From Methylobacterium sp. Leaf125 (GTDB taxonomy: Bacteria > Pseudomonadota > Alphaproteobacteria > Rhizobiales > Beijerinckiaceae), in NCBI RefSeq assembly GCF_001423085.1, contig NZ_LMNU01000001.1, forward strand, positions 229,648-293,647: a stretch of 64,000 nt of DNA. The letters run 5' to 3'. The notes beneath the pieces were generated by a model. The model was not told the DNA's origin and did no database searches. It worked only from the letters and a program-made list of their open reading frames with translations. Made by a program: the position numbers and the translations under genes. Positions within the stretch are counted from its first letter, which is position 1. Every line of letters starts with the position of its first letter. Shown in pieces: positions 36,130 through 45,331 of the stretch.

Positions 36130-38373
36130 GTGCGCCTGCCCAAAGCGACCTCCCTCACGACACGGATCAAGCACGCCGCCCTCGCCTTCGACGCCTGGGT
36201 GAACGCGAGCCTGTACGACGGCGGCCGCACGGCGGGAGAGACCTACGAGCGCTTCCAGGAGCGCATGAACGTCTTCTCGGTGCGGGGCTGGAAACGCTTC
36301 GCCCTCGACCTGACCAGCGAGGCGGTGACCCTCGGTACGGGTGGCGCGGTCCTGATGCTTGCCCTGGCGCAGCCGGCCTTCAACCTGACCAGCGACAACT
36401 GGCTGAAGGCCCAGGACCTCGCCGTGACCTTCCTCGACCGCTACGGCACCGAGGTCGGACGGCGCGGCATCAAGCACGACGATTCACTGAAACTCGACGA
36501 TTTTCCAGACATCATGATCAAGGCGCTGGTCTCCACCGAGGACCGGCGCTTCTACGAGCATTGGGGTATCGACCCCATCGGAACCGCCCGCGCGCTCGTG
36601 TCGAATTCGCGCGGCGGCGGCAACACCCAGGGCGGCTCGTCGATCACCCAGCAGCTCGCCAAGAACCTGTTCCTCACCAACGAGCGCTCCCTCGAACGCA
36701 AGATCAACGAGGCCTTCCTGGCGCTCTGGCTGGAGAGCCACCTCTCCAAGAACGAGATCCTGAAGCTCTACCTCGACCGTGCTTACATGGGCGGCGGCAC
36801 CTTCGGCGCCGTGGCGGCGGCGGATTACTATTTCGGCAAGCCGCTCAAGGACATCACCCTGGCCGAGGCCGCGATGCTCGCGGGCCTGTTCAAGGCGCCG
36901 ACCAAGTACGCCCCCCACGTGAACCTGCCGGCGGCCCGCGCCCGCGCTGGCGACGTGCTGCACAACATGGTCGAGGCCGGCTTCCTCACCGAGGGCCAGA
37001 TCCAGACCGCCCTGCGCAACCCCGCAACACCAGTGACCCGGACCCGCGACATCACAGCGGACTACTATCTCGACTGGGCCTTCGGCGAGATCAAGCAGAT
37101 GGCCGATGCCGGTCGCTTTCGCAGCGACCGCGTCCTCACCGTGAAGACGCCCCTCGACCTGACCATCCAGCGCCGGGCCGACGAGGTGGTGCAGAACACG
37201 CTGCGCCGCTTCGGAGACCAGTACGAGGTCGACGAAGCCGCCATGGTGATCCTCGATCCAGACGGGGCCCTGCGGGCGATGGTCGGCGGTGCCGATTACG
37301 GCGAGAGCCAGTTCAACCGCGCCACCGACGCCCTTCGCCAGCCCGGCTCATCGTTCAAGCCCTACGTCTATGCCGCCGGTCTCGCTTCAGGCCTGTATCG
37401 CCCGGACACCCGTGTCGTCGATCGGCCCGTCTGCATCGGCAACTGGTGCCCGCAGAACTATGGGCGCTCGTTCTCGGGTGCCACGACGCTCACCGTCGCA
37501 GTGGCGAAATCCATCAATACCATCCCGATTCAGGTGTCGATCGCCCTGGGCAAGGCGATGGGCATCTCCCACGAAGCCCGGGCGGCGGCCGCCGGGCGCA
37601 AGAAGATCATCGAGATGGCCCACGCCATGGGCATCACCACCCAACTGACCGATTCCGTCTCCCTGCCGATCGGCTCAGCGGAGGTGAACGTCATCGACCA
37701 GGCCGCCGGCTACGCGGTGTTCGCCAATGGTGGGCGCAGGGCCAAGCCCTATGCGGCCATGGAGGTCCGCAACTCGTCCGGGGATGTGATCTACCGCCAT
37801 GCCGACGAGCCGATGCAGCAGGTGCTGTCGACCCAGGTGGTCGCCGACATGAACTACATGCTCACCAAGGTCGTCGAGGAAGGCACCGGCAAGCGCGCTG
37901 CACTGGAAGGCATCAAGGTCGCGGGCAAATCCGGCACCACGAACGCCTACCGGGATGCCTGGTTCGTCGGGTACACGGGCAATTACGTCGGCGCCGTCTG
38001 GTTCGGCAACGACGATCATACCTCCACCAACAAGATGACCGGCGGCTCGCTGCCGGCCATGACGTGGCATGACGTGATGGAAGTCGCCCACCAGGGTATC
38101 GAGCTCAAACCCATGCCGGGCCTGAAGGATCCGGGCCGTGCAGTGGCCCAGTCGGGGCAGAGCGCGGCCCCCGTGAACGCCGCGGCGAGCGCGGCCGGCA
38201 AACTCTCCCGGCGCTCCTTCGAGGTCATCGGCAGCATGAACGGCCTGTTCCGCCAGGTGGAGAAGACTTCCCTGAAAGCACCCGAGAAAACCTCTGCCCT
38301 TGAGCCCGTGAACGCCCCTGGCCCGGTGGCGGACGGGGTCCGCGCCGTCGGCGGCCGCATCGGCACACCGTAA
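36130..38373 (+). CDS. Class A penicillin-binding protein (PBP1A family)
   Basis: A 747-residue bifunctional peptidoglycan synthase anchored by one N-terminal helix (about residues 67-85). The GT51 transglycosylase domain shows STEDRRFYEHWG, GGSSITQQLAKN and the LYLDRAYMGGG block; the transpeptidase has the SxxK serine in QPGSSFKP, SIN as SxN motif and KSGTTNAYRDAWFVG. The Ala/Pro-rich tail is disordered. The start is GTG at 36130 with GGAACTCAG ahead; no ATG is better placed. The next two genes encode small membrane-anchored proteins in the same direction, ten bases on. Confidence 0.94.
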   Translation: MRLPKATSLTTRIKHAALAFDAWVNASLYDGGRTAGETYERFQERMNVFSVRGWKRFALDLTSEAVTLGTGGAVLMLALAQPAFNLTSDNWLKAQDLAVTFLDRYGTEVGRRGIKHDDSLKLDDFPDIMIKALVSTEDRRFYEHWGIDPIGTARALVSNSRGGGNTQGGSSITQQLAKNLFLTNERSLERKINEAFLALWLESHLSKNEILKLYLDRAYMGGGTFGAVAAADYYFGKPLKDITLAEAAMLAGLFKAPTKYAPHVNLPAARARAGDVLHNMVEAGFLTEGQIQTALRNPATPVTRTRDITADYYLDWAFGEIKQMADAGRFRSDRVLTVKTPLDLTIQRRADEVVQNTLRRFGDQYEVDEAAMVILDPDGALRAMVGGADYGESQFNRATDALRQPGSSFKPYVYAAGLASGLYRPDTRVVDRPVCIGNWCPQNYGRSFSGATTLTVAVAKSINTIPIQVSIALGKAMGISHEARAAAAGRKKIIEMAHAMGITTQLTDSVSLPIGSAEVNVIDQAAGYAVFANGGRRAKPYAAMEVRNSSGDVIYRHADEPMQQVLSTQVVADMNYMLTKVVEEGTGKRAALEGIKVAGKSGTTNAYRDAWFVGYTGNYVGAVWFGNDDHTSTNKMTGGSLPAMTWHDVMEVAHQGIELKPMPGLKDPGRAVAQSGQSAAPVNAAASAAGKLSRRSFEVIGSMNGLFRQVEKTSLKAPEKTSALEPVNAPGPVADGVRAVGGRIGTP

Positions 38374-38382
38374 CCGGCGATC

Positions 38383-39114
38383 ATGCGCATGACATTCGCC
38401 GAGACGGTCGCGCGGTTGCGTCCGGACCAGACCCGAACACGCTCTTCCGAGTCTCTGAGCCGGGAAGCAGGCCCGGTCTCCGAGACCGGCGGACGCGTGA
38501 CGCGCGCACTGCGACACGGCGTGCGCAAGGCTTCGACCGTGACGCTGATCCTCTACGCCCTGGCACTGGGGGCGGGACTCGGCCTCGCAACGGCCGATTA
38601 CGCCACGCGGGGTGGCTATCTCTTCGGCGGCGTCCGGGTGGGGGCCTGGACCGCTTGGCCGAAAGTCGGCTCCTTGGGTGCGGATCCTTACGCCCGTGCG
38701 GTCAACGCGCGGCGCGGCGAGATCCCACTGGCGATCGGTGAAGGCATGCTGCTCACGGCCGAACAGGATGAATCCGGACGGCAACTCGATGCCGCCTGCA
38801 CCTACCGCGTGGCGGGCGTGACGCCGCCGGCCCGTGCCTGGACCGTGACGGTGGCCGGACGCGGGTCGCGCGTTTCGGATAGCGCCCCCATGCGCGAAGG
38901 CTTCACCGCCACCGAGATTTTGCGCGAGGCCGATGGGCAGTTCGTGATCACCCTTTCACCGGAGGTCCAGCCGGGCAACTGGCTGCCGATGCCCCGTGCC
39001 AAGGGGCCGGTACGGCTCGCCCTGCGCCTGTACGACACGCCCGTGGCCGCCAGCGCGGGCAGCCTCGACCGCTCGGCGGTGCCGGCCATCACCCGGACTG
39101 GGTGCGCCGTATGA
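38383..39114 (+). CDS. DUF1214-type membrane-anchored protein
   Basis: A 243-residue protein with one N-terminal helix (about 50-70) and a periplasmic domain that fits DUF1214: LDAACTYRVAGVTPPARAWTVTV, an ITLSPEVQPGNWLPMP segment, and LALRLYDTPV. The family is of unknown function and nearly always pairs with a DUF1254-type partner, here the next gene, whose ATG overlaps the stop (ATGA). Confidence 0.82.
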   Translation: MRMTFAETVARLRPDQTRTRSSESLSREAGPVSETGGRVTRALRHGVRKASTVTLILYALALGAGLGLATADYATRGGYLFGGVRVGAWTAWPKVGSLGADPYARAVNARRGEIPLAIGEGMLLTAEQDESGRQLDAACTYRVAGVTPPARAWTVTVAGRGSRVSDSAPMREGFTATEILREADGQFVITLSPEVQPGNWLPMPRAKGPVRLALRLYDTPVAASAGSLDRSAVPAITRTGCAV

Positions 39115-39707
39115 CGCCGCGGGGACGCTTTCTCGTCGCCAGCCTGTCGGGACTGGTTCTCGCCGGCCTCGTGCACGGGACCACAATCCTGCTGATTCCG
39201 CGCCTGGCGGAGTCCGATGCCCTATCGCGGGCGCGTTCCGGAGAGAACCTCGACCATCCTCTGGCGATCAACACCGTGGCGGCCGGCGACACCACACCGC
39301 CCGTGGAAGCGTGGCTTCCGATTCCGGATCCGGCGGTGGCGGTCGGGCTCTGCGCCTATGACCTCTCCGAGGGACCGATGCGGGTTTCAGCGCGCACGGG
39401 CGCACTGATGCTGTCCCTGGCGGTACACGGGCCGCGGGGGGCATTCTACGCGGTGACCGATCAGGCGGCGGTGCGCGGCGCCCTCGACCTCGTGGTGCTC
39501 ACCCGGGCACAATACGACGAGGCGCTCGCCAACGCCGACGAGGACGAGGTCAGCCACGACGTCCGCATCGTCGCCGGCGACACCCGTGGGTTCGTGGTCG
39601 TGCGTGTGATCGCGGCCCTGCCGAGCCAACGCGCGGCGGCCGACGCGGCGGTACAGGCGGTCTCCTGCACCGTCGACAGCCCTGGCGACGAGAAGGCCGG
39701 CGGCTGA
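39111..39707 (+). CDS. DUF1254-type membrane protein, partner of the preceding gene
   Basis: A 198-residue protein with an N-terminal helix (FLVASLSGLVLAGLVHGTTI) and a periplasmic domain (DPAVAVGLCAYDLSEGPMRVSA, then a beta-rich core). Its arrangement and size match the short DUF1254 partners of DUF1214 proteins. ATG at 39111 overlaps the upstream stop; a GTG at 39102 is less likely. The two likely act together in the periplasm; the process is unknown. A convergent lipoprotein gene follows after eight bases. Confidence 0.8.
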   Translation: MTPRGRFLVASLSGLVLAGLVHGTTILLIPRLAESDALSRARSGENLDHPLAINTVAAGDTTPPVEAWLPIPDPAVAVGLCAYDLSEGPMRVSARTGALMLSLAVHGPRGAFYAVTDQAAVRGALDLVVLTRAQYDEALANADEDEVSHDVRIVAGDTRGFVVVRVIAALPSQRAAADAAVQAVSCTVDSPGDEKAGG

Positions 39708-39715
39708 AGCAGCCC

Positions 39716-40531
39716 TCAATGCTTCGCGACGATCGGCCTCGGCGCAGGGATCGGGACCACACCGTCCGTCTCCGGCAGCAGCCCGCATCGGGCCTCGGCT
39801 TCCGGCGGCACCAACGGATCAAGCAGTGGCCTCCGTCCGTCGAGGGCGGCTAAGGTCTGTCCGACCGCCAAGCCTTCCGGCCCCGGCGCCTCGATCAGCA
39901 GGTGCTCGAGCGCATAGCGGTAGCGGCGGGAGCGGCGACCGGTCTCAAAGCGGACCCAGGCGATGAGGCAGCGGTTCTCGGCCACCCGCATGGCGGCTTG
40001 GCGTACGTCGCCGTCGTCCAGACTCTTGGCGAAGGGCAGGCTGCGCAGGCGCAGGGCGTCGCCCTCCTTCACCCGCATCGCCACAGCGGCGAATTGCGGG
40101 ATCAGCCGGGCATCGGTGCCGATATCCTCCGACAGACGCCGGTAGCGCGACACTGGCGAGCGAAAGCTCTCAGCCATCAAGGTGTCGTGATAGGCGGCGG
40201 GATCGTCGGTTCGCCAGGAGGCGGGCAGCACCCGAGTGCGCGTGAGATTGGCGAGAATGTCCGTGAACGCGTCGTGCCCGGCCGCCGGCATGAGGAAGCG
40301 CCAGGCGCGATCGCGCAAGGCGCGTTCCTCGTCGGTGAAAGGAAAGGCCGAGGCTGGCTCCTCGCGCTCCCGCGCCGCCAGAGTCCCGGTGGTCTCGATC
40401 AGACTGTTCCAGGCGCCGGCCTTGGGCCGCCCGAAATCGCCCTCCTGCGCGCAGCCGGCGAGGAGCGCCAGCGTCGCGAAGGGTGCCAGGCGCAGGGCCT
40501 GCCGGCGTCCGGTCCGGGAAAAGGGTACCAT
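39716..40531 (-). CDS. Putative lipoprotein
   Basis: A 271-residue protein with a lipoprotein signal: basic RTGRRQALRL, hydrophobic core and lipobox LLAGC (Cys about residue 27). The mature part is mainly helical and Arg-rich (AWRFLMPAAGHDAF, RVAENRCLIAWVRFETGRRSRRYRYALEHLLIEAP) with a Pro-rich C terminus. I know no domain name for it, although proteins of this pattern are conserved in Methylobacteriaceae-like genomes by my recollection. It would be processed by the LspA of this window. Confidence 0.8.
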   Translation of the reverse strand: MVPFSRTGRRQALRLAPFATLALLAGCAQEGDFGRPKAGAWNSLIETTGTLAAREREEPASAFPFTDEERALRDRAWRFLMPAAGHDAFTDILANLTRTRVLPASWRTDDPAAYHDTLMAESFRSPVSRYRRLSEDIGTDARLIPQFAAVAMRVKEGDALRLRSLPFAKSLDDGDVRQAAMRVAENRCLIAWVRFETGRRSRRYRYALEHLLIEAPGPEGLAVGQTLAALDGRRPLLDPLVPPEAEARCGLLPETDGVVPIPAPRPIVAKH

Positions 40532-40553
40532 GCGGGCGCGCGTCGGCCGGGTG

Positions 40554-40766
40554 TCAGGACCGGCGGCGCAGGCGCGGCGCGGGAGCTTCCGGCTCGGGCA
40601 TGCGCTCGTAGCGAATTCCGGTGAAGAGCAGGATGGCGCCCCGCGGCGCATCCGCGTCCGCTCTCCGGAAGCGGCGCGCCGGGGCCGGGAACGTCACGAC
40701 CGTGGCCGTCGGACGCTCGGGGCGGCGATCGGCGCCGCCGGTGTCGGGCAACCTGTGGGTGTTCAT
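40554..40766 (-). CDS. Small conserved hypothetical protein
   Basis: A 70-residue basic, Pro/Arg-rich protein with the short segment GAILLFTGIRYERMPEP. That LLFTG-(I/V)-RYER pattern recurs in very small proteins of Rhizobiales as I recall them, and it is the main reason to accept this ORF. The ATG has a modest GGAA ahead. It ends 22 bases before the lipoprotein start, so the two could share an mRNA. Confidence 0.55.
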   Translation of the reverse strand: MNTHRLPDTGGADRRPERPTATVVTFPAPARRFRRADADAPRGAILLFTGIRYERMPEPEAPAPRLRRRS

Positions 40767-40944
40767 CGGCTGGTTTCCGATTCCATTCGATCTCTGAGGC
40801 GAGCCGTCGCCGGGCCTGCCACCACCGCATCCGGGCCGTTCCGGTATCGGGGTGATGCCGTCAGAGATCAGCATGGGGTGGTTAACGGAACCTTGCGATG
40901 GCCGGAGTGCCTTCGTCTTCCATGCCCCACTCACAGCAGGCCGA

Positions 40945-41075
40945 TCGGGCGTGGCTTCCCTGCCACGCTCCTCGGCCCATGCCATGGCCCACGATTTGCT
41001 ACGCCGTAGACTGCCCATGGCGGGCATTTCCTCCCTTGTACTCGGCCCCGCTCGCCCGGCGAGCGGGGCTTTTTT
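40945..41075 (+). ncRNA. Candidate small RNA with anti-Shine-Dalgarno loops
   Basis: Between two protein genes lie three consecutive hairpins. The first has perfect 7-bp arms GCGTGGC/GCCACGC around a TTCCCT loop (40949-40968). The second is TGCCC/GGGCA (41012-41026). After a single-stranded TTTCCTCCCTTGTA comes a strong terminator (41045-41075). C-rich loops complementary to ribosome sites plus a terminal hairpin are the plan of AbcR-type (alpha-r15) RNAs of alphaproteobacteria. The 5' end is a guess, and no homology search was possible. Confidence 0.5.
41045..41075 (+). terminator. Strong Rho-independent terminator
   Basis: Perfect stem GCCCCGCTCG/CGAGCGGGGC with a tight loop, followed at once by six T residues on the plus strand. 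No plus-strand protein gene lies within 1.3 kb upstream, so it must end an untranslated transcript, the basis for the small-RNA call. Confidence 0.9.
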
Positions 41076-41288
41076 GCGGGAGCGGCGTCATCGTGGCGCT
41101 TCGAACCCCGCTGGGTGCGGGATCGAAGGCATGGAACACGCGGCGGCGGGAGCGCTTGCTAAGGGCCGGTCGCGCCCGATATGCCGTGTCGCTTCCGTTC
41201 GAACGACCTGACTCTTCGCGAACGCACTCTCCCATCCAACACATTATCCCTTTCGCACACCCCACTTTCGATTGAAGGACACCGCCGG

Positions 41289-41582
41289 ATGCGCGTGGTT
41301 ATCTCCCGACTCTTGAGCTCCACCAAAGGACTCAACACGGCCCTGCGGATTGCGCCGTTCGCCCTCCTGATGGTGGCGGTCAGCCCGGCCCAGGCCCAGC
41401 GTGAGGACCAGGGCCTTCAGCTGGGATGCGCGAACGATTATTTCCGCCTGTGTGCCGGCGTGGATCCCAACAGCCAGGATGCGGAACGTTGCATGGATCG
41501 CAACCGTGCCCGCCTGTCGCCCGAGTGCAAGGCCGCCATCGGCGACTACGACCGCCGTACCGGCGGGAAATCGCAGAAGTAA
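41289..41582 (+). CDS. Cys-rich repeat exported protein
   Basis: A 97-residue protein. A signal peptide (IAPFALLMVAVSPAQA, cut near residue 38) precedes a short domain with the pattern GCANDYFRLCAGVDP..ERCMDRNRARLSPECKAAI. That is the Cys-rich GLG1/FGFR-type repeat found in many small periplasmic proteins of Rhizobiales. Four Cys could form two disulfides. AAGGAC is the likely ribosome site. Function unknown; gshB follows 75 bases later. Confidence 0.82.
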   Translation: MRVVISRLLSSTKGLNTALRIAPFALLMVAVSPAQAQREDQGLQLGCANDYFRLCAGVDPNSQDAERCMDRNRARLSPECKAAIGDYDRRTGGKSQK

Positions 41583-41657
41583 GGTGCCGCACGGCACACC
41601 GCGTTGCGGTCGGGACGGGCATCGACGCGGCCCGTCCCCAGACAGAGGTTTGACAGC

Positions 41658-42614
41658 ATGACCCTGACGGTCGCGGTGCAGATGGATCCGATCCAGGCGA
41701 TCCGGATCGCCGGAGACACCACCTTCGCGCTCCTGCTCGAGGCCCAGGCGCGGGGACACCGGCTGCTTCACTACACCCCCGATCGGCTGTCGATGCAGGG
41801 GCAGGTCGTGACGGCCCGCGTCGAGGCCCTCACGGTGCAGGACGTGGAGGGGGCGCACGCCACCCTTGGGCCGGTCGAGCGCATCGACCTGTCCAGCGTT
41901 GACGTGGTCCTGATGCGCCAGGACCCGCCCTTCGACATGGCCTACATCACCGCGACCCACATGCTGGAGCGGATCCACCCGCGGACCCTGGTGGTGAACA
42001 ACCCGGCCGAGGTCCGCAATGCGCCCGAGAAGCTGTTCGTCCTCGACTTCCCGGAGCTGATGCCACCGACCCTGATCACCCGCGACAAGGCGGAAATTGA
42101 GGCGTTCCGGGCCGAGCATGGCGCCATCGTGATGAAGCCCTTGCACGGGCATGGCGGAGCCGCGGTGTTTCGAGTCCTGCCGGAGGACGCGAATTTCGGC
42201 TCGATGTTCGACCTGTTCTCGGTGACGTTCCGCGAACAATGGGTCGTGCAGCGCTTCCTGCCGCGCATCACCGAGGGCGACAAGCGCATCATTCTGGTGG
42301 ACGGCGAGCCGATGGGCGCGATCAACCGAGTGCCTGCCCTTAACGACATCCGCTCGAACATGGTCCGCGGTGGAGCGGCGGCGGCTTCGGATCTCACCGA
42401 ACGCGAGCGCGCGATCTGCACCGCCATAGGCCCGGAGCTGAAGCGTCGTGGGCTGATCCTGGTGGGGATTGACGTCATCGATGGCAATCTCACCGAGATC
42501 AACGTCACTTCGCCGACCGGCATCCGGGCAATCAAACGCCTCGGCGGGCCTGATCTGGCGGTCTCGGTCTGGGACGCGATCGAGAGCCGCGTCGGCAGGG
42601 TCCTGTCAGCCTGA
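41658..42614 (+). CDS. gshB: Glutathione synthetase
   Basis: A 318-residue ATP-grasp ligase joining gamma-glutamylcysteine and glycine. It shows [11 protein letters not shown] at the N terminus, [28 protein letters not shown], the ATP-grasp [13 protein letters not shown], and the metal/ATP end [19 protein letters not shown]. Length and order are standard for the bacterial enzyme. The ATG with AGAGG upstream is preferred over an open extension of 54 bases. Glutathione also feeds formaldehyde and stress metabolism in methylotrophs. Confidence 0.96.
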   Translation: MTLTVAVQMDPIQAIRIAGDTTFALLLEAQARGHRLLHYTPDRLSMQGQVVTARVEALTVQDVEGAHATLGPVERIDLSSVDVVLMRQDPPFDMAYITATHMLERIHPRTLVVNNPAEVRNAPEKLFVLDFPELMPPTLITRDKAEIEAFRAEHGAIVMKPLHGHGGAAVFRVLPEDANFGSMFDLFSVTFREQWVVQRFLPRITEGDKRIILVDGEPMGAINRVPALNDIRSNMVRGGAAAASDLTERERAICTAIGPELKRRGLILVGIDVIDGNLTEINVTSPTGIRAIKRLGGPDLAVSVWDAIESRVGRVLSA

Positions 42615-42643
42615 GCGACGCCGAGAGTTGGACGACCCGTCCG

Positions 42644-42671
42644 GGCAGGTCCGGGATATCCTAGACCTGCC
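42644..42671. terminator. Hairpin between convergent gshB and acyl-CoA synthetase genes
   Basis: Perfect 8-bp arms GGCAGGTC/GACCTGCC around a 12-base loop that itself contains the palindrome GGATATCC. It sits midway between two convergent stops. There is no clean T tract on either side, so a bidirectional termination role is inferred from position. Confidence 0.5.
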
Positions 42672-42688
42672 GCGTGTTCGTTTCAGCT

Positions 42689-44239
42689 TCAGACCAGACC
42701 CAGCTTCTGCGCCAGGCCGATCCGCTGGAGCTTGCCGGTGGCGCCCTTCGGGATTTCGTCCAGGATCATGATCTTGGCCGGCACCTTGAAGGCGGCGAGC
42801 CGCTCCGAGGCGAAGCCGCGCAATTCCTTCTCGACGAGGTGGTGTCCCTCGCGCAGCACGATCGCGGCGCAGACGTCCTCGCCGAGCTTGTCATGCGGCA
42901 TCGCGAAGGTGACGCACTGCGAGACAGCCGGGTGGTCCATGAGGATCTCGTCGACTTCGCGGGGCGAGATCTTCTCACCGCCTCGGTTGATGATCTCCTT
43001 GAGACGCCCCGAGATGGTCAGGTAGCCCTCGGATGAGAGCGAACCCTGGTCGCCGGTGCGGAACCAGCCCTGCTTGGTGAAGGCTTCCGCATTGGCTTTG
43101 TCGTTGTTCTCGTAGCCCGCCATCACGTTGTCGCCGCGGATGACGATCTCGCCGGTCTCGCCGGCGGGCAGGGGCTCGCCATCCTCGTCCACGATGGCGA
43201 TCTCCGGACCGGCGGCGAGACCGACCGATCCGGCGTAGTGGGGGCGCGGCGGGAGTGGGTTCGAGGCCATCTGGTGAGAGGCCTCCGTCATGCCGTAGGC
43301 CTCGATCAAAGGTGCGCCGAAAACCTCCTCGATTTCCTTCATGACCTGCGGCGGCATGGAGGAGGAGGAGGAGCGGATGAACCGCAGGGGATTGGCCTCG
43401 ATGATCTCCCGGTTGCGGGAGGCGCGGCCCAGGATCGCCTGGTGCATCGTCGGCACCGCCGTATACCAGGTCGGGCGGATCTCGTTCATCCAACCGAAGA
43501 ACTTCAAGGCGTTGAAACCCGGGGTGCAGCAGACTTGGCCGCCGGCCGAGAGCGGCGCCAGGATGCCGGCGATCAGCCCGTGGATGTGGAACAGCGGCAT
43601 GATGTTGAGGCCCCGATCCTCGGCCGTGAAGGCCAGGGTGGTCCGGATGTTGCGGGCCGAGGCGCAGACGTTCGACTGCTTCAGGGGCACGATCTTCGGG
43701 CGCGAGGTGGTGCCCGAGGTGTGCAGCACGAGGCCGATATCGTCGGGCTGGGCCGGGCCGCCCTGGGCCGCCGGAGCTGCGGCGGAGCCCTCGAAGGATA
43801 GAATGAAGCTGCCAGCCCCCTCCGCCGGGGTGGGCGTCAGACGCACCACCGGCACCCCGAGGCGCGCGGCCACGGCCACGGCCGGGCTCTCGGAGCCTGC
43901 AGCGACGACCAGCAGGCGGGCGTTGAGGTCGGAGAGATAGAACGTGAATTCGTCTGCCTTGTAGCTCGGATTGAGGGGGGCCGCCGTCGTGCCCGCTCCG
44001 ATGGCCATGAAGGCGGCCGCCATCTCCGGCCCATTGTCGAGGACGATGCCGACCCGATCGTTCCGACCAATGCCCTGCGCGTTGAGGGCCGCGATCGTGC
44101 GGTCCGTGAGCGTACGGAGCTGACCGAAGGTTAGTGGCACACCACCGGGGCTCGACAGGGCGGTGGCCTCCTCGGCCCCCGCGCGGATCAGGGCGTGGAG
44201 AGTGGTGGCGGCGGTCGTCGGTGCGGCGGTCTCGGCCAT
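42689..44239 (-). CDS. Acyl-CoA synthetase, probable oxalate--CoA ligase
   Basis: A 516-residue ANL-superfamily adenylate-forming enzyme: the P-loop LHTSGTTSRPKIVPL, YGMTEASHQM, the TGDQG..ISGRLKEIINRGGEKISPREVDE hinge and the catalytic Lys in TGKLQR. It resembles the oxalyl-CoA synthetases (yeast Pcs60, plant AAE3) more than long-chain FadD, and its operon partners are an oxalate antiporter and a probable oxalyl-CoA reductase. That makes oxalate the likely substrate. The ATG at 44239 has AGGA eight bases upstream; two more ATGs lie 6 and 9 bases earlier. Last gene of the operon. Confidence 0.87.
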   Translation of the reverse strand: MAETAAPTTAATTLHALIRAGAEEATALSSPGGVPLTFGQLRTLTDRTIAALNAQGIGRNDRVGIVLDNGPEMAAAFMAIGAGTTAAPLNPSYKADEFTFYLSDLNARLLVVAAGSESPAVAVAARLGVPVVRLTPTPAEGAGSFILSFEGSAAAPAAQGGPAQPDDIGLVLHTSGTTSRPKIVPLKQSNVCASARNIRTTLAFTAEDRGLNIMPLFHIHGLIAGILAPLSAGGQVCCTPGFNALKFFGWMNEIRPTWYTAVPTMHQAILGRASRNREIIEANPLRFIRSSSSSMPPQVMKEIEEVFGAPLIEAYGMTEASHQMASNPLPPRPHYAGSVGLAAGPEIAIVDEDGEPLPAGETGEIVIRGDNVMAGYENNDKANAEAFTKQGWFRTGDQGSLSSEGYLTISGRLKEIINRGGEKISPREVDEILMDHPAVSQCVTFAMPHDKLGEDVCAAIVLREGHHLVEKELRGFASERLAAFKVPAKIMILDEIPKGATGKLQRIGLAQKLGLV

Positions 44240-44265
44240 GGTCATCATCCTCGAATGTCTGGGGT

Positions 44266-45276
44266 TCAGGCCGGCGTAATGGAGAGGCGCCCCTGCGCTC
44301 GCTCCAGGCTCTGGGCGAGGAGGCGCATCAGGGCGTAGACGGTGTCGATATGGGGCGTCGGGGTGTCGGTGAGGCGCCCGAGTTCGATGATCGAGCCGAC
44401 CAGAGCCTCGAGCTCGATCGGCCGCCCGGCCTCCACGTCCTGCAGCATCGACGTCTTGTGGGCGCCGACCTTCTCGGCACCCGCGATGCGGCGCTCGATG
44501 CCGAGCTTGAAGGTGACGCCGAGGCGGTTCGCGATCGTCTCCGCTTCCCGCATCATGTCGGCGGCGAGAGCGCGGGTTTCGGGAAACTGACAGATGTCCA
44601 CCAGGGTGGCGTGGGCCAGCGCCGAAATCGGGTTGAAGCTGAGATTGCCCCACAGCTTGAGCCAGATCTCCGCCCTGATGTCGCTGGTCACCGGAGCGCG
44701 GAAGCCCGCCCTGATCAGGGTCTGGGCCAGGGACTGCACCCGCGGGGACATCGACCCGTCCAGTTCCCCGAGGCCGAAGCGGTGGCCCTCCACCACCTGA
44801 ACCACGCCGGGCTCGGTGAGCACGGCGGCCGGGTATACCACCGACCCGATGACGTGTTTCGGGTCGAGGTGCTGGGCGATGAGGCCGCCCGGATCGGCGG
44901 TCTCCAGGTGCGTACCCGTCAGGTCCCCGCCATGCCCCTGCAGAAAGTACCACCACGGGATCCCGTTCTGCATCGTCACCACCATCGTCTCGGGTCCGAT
45001 GAGGTGGTGCAGGTCGGCCGCGATCGGCCCGACCTGATGCGCCTTGACGGTGAGGAGCACGATGTCGTGCTGGCCCGCCTCGGCCATCGACTTGGTGGCC
45101 TTGAGGTTCGTCACGTGGATCTCGGAGCCGTCCTCCTCGATCAGCCGCATACCGTTCCGCTGGATGGCGTCGAGGTTGGCGCCGCGCGCGATGAAGGTGA
45201 CGTCCTCGCCCGCATGGGCGAGGCGCACGCCGAGAAATCCTCCGATGGCGCCGGCGCCGACGATCGCGATGCTCAT
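44266..45276 (-). CDS. PanE/ApbA family reductase, probable oxalyl-CoA reductase (PanE2)
   Basis: A 336-residue 2-dehydropantoate 2-reductase-like enzyme: NADP site IVGAGAIGGFLGVRLA (about 3-19), the KAHQ motif in LLTVKAHQ, MQNGIPWW, and the catalytic Lys segment IWLKLWGNLSFNPISAL. In Methylobacterium extorquens AM1 a PanE homologue, PanE2, is the oxalyl-CoA reductase giving glyoxylate. The antiporter and CoA-ligase neighbours make that assignment likely here too. A true pantothenate enzyme is the alternative. 26 bases separate it from the ligase gene. Confidence 0.88.
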   Translation of the reverse strand: MSIAIVGAGAIGGFLGVRLAHAGEDVTFIARGANLDAIQRNGMRLIEEDGSEIHVTNLKATKSMAEAGQHDIVLLTVKAHQVGPIAADLHHLIGPETMVVTMQNGIPWWYFLQGHGGDLTGTHLETADPGGLIAQHLDPKHVIGSVVYPAAVLTEPGVVQVVEGHRFGLGELDGSMSPRVQSLAQTLIRAGFRAPVTSDIRAEIWLKLWGNLSFNPISALAHATLVDICQFPETRALAADMMREAETIANRLGVTFKLGIERRIAGAEKVGAHKTSMLQDVEAGRPIELEALVGSIIELGRLTDTPTPHIDTVYALMRLLAQSLERAQGRLSITPA

Positions 45277-45331
45277 ATGGGTGTCCTTAAAACCTGTCCT
45301 GATCACGGCCGCTTCGTGGGCGTCGGGTGTC

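Larger units (their letters stand above)
40767..41288. other. Intergenic region carrying the small-RNA candidate
   Basis: About 520 bases without a credible protein gene. The middle holds the three-hairpin RNA candidate and its terminator. Bases 41076-41288 lead into the Cys-rich exported protein and must carry its promoter; the last 60 bases are noticeably less GC-rich. No tRNA, RNase P or SRP RNA features (conserved cores) are present. Confidence 0.5.

Noticed and set aside
41180-41288. Longer N terminus for the Cys-rich exported protein
   Set aside because: The extension would bury the signal peptide, and a ribosome site sits before the downstream ATG.
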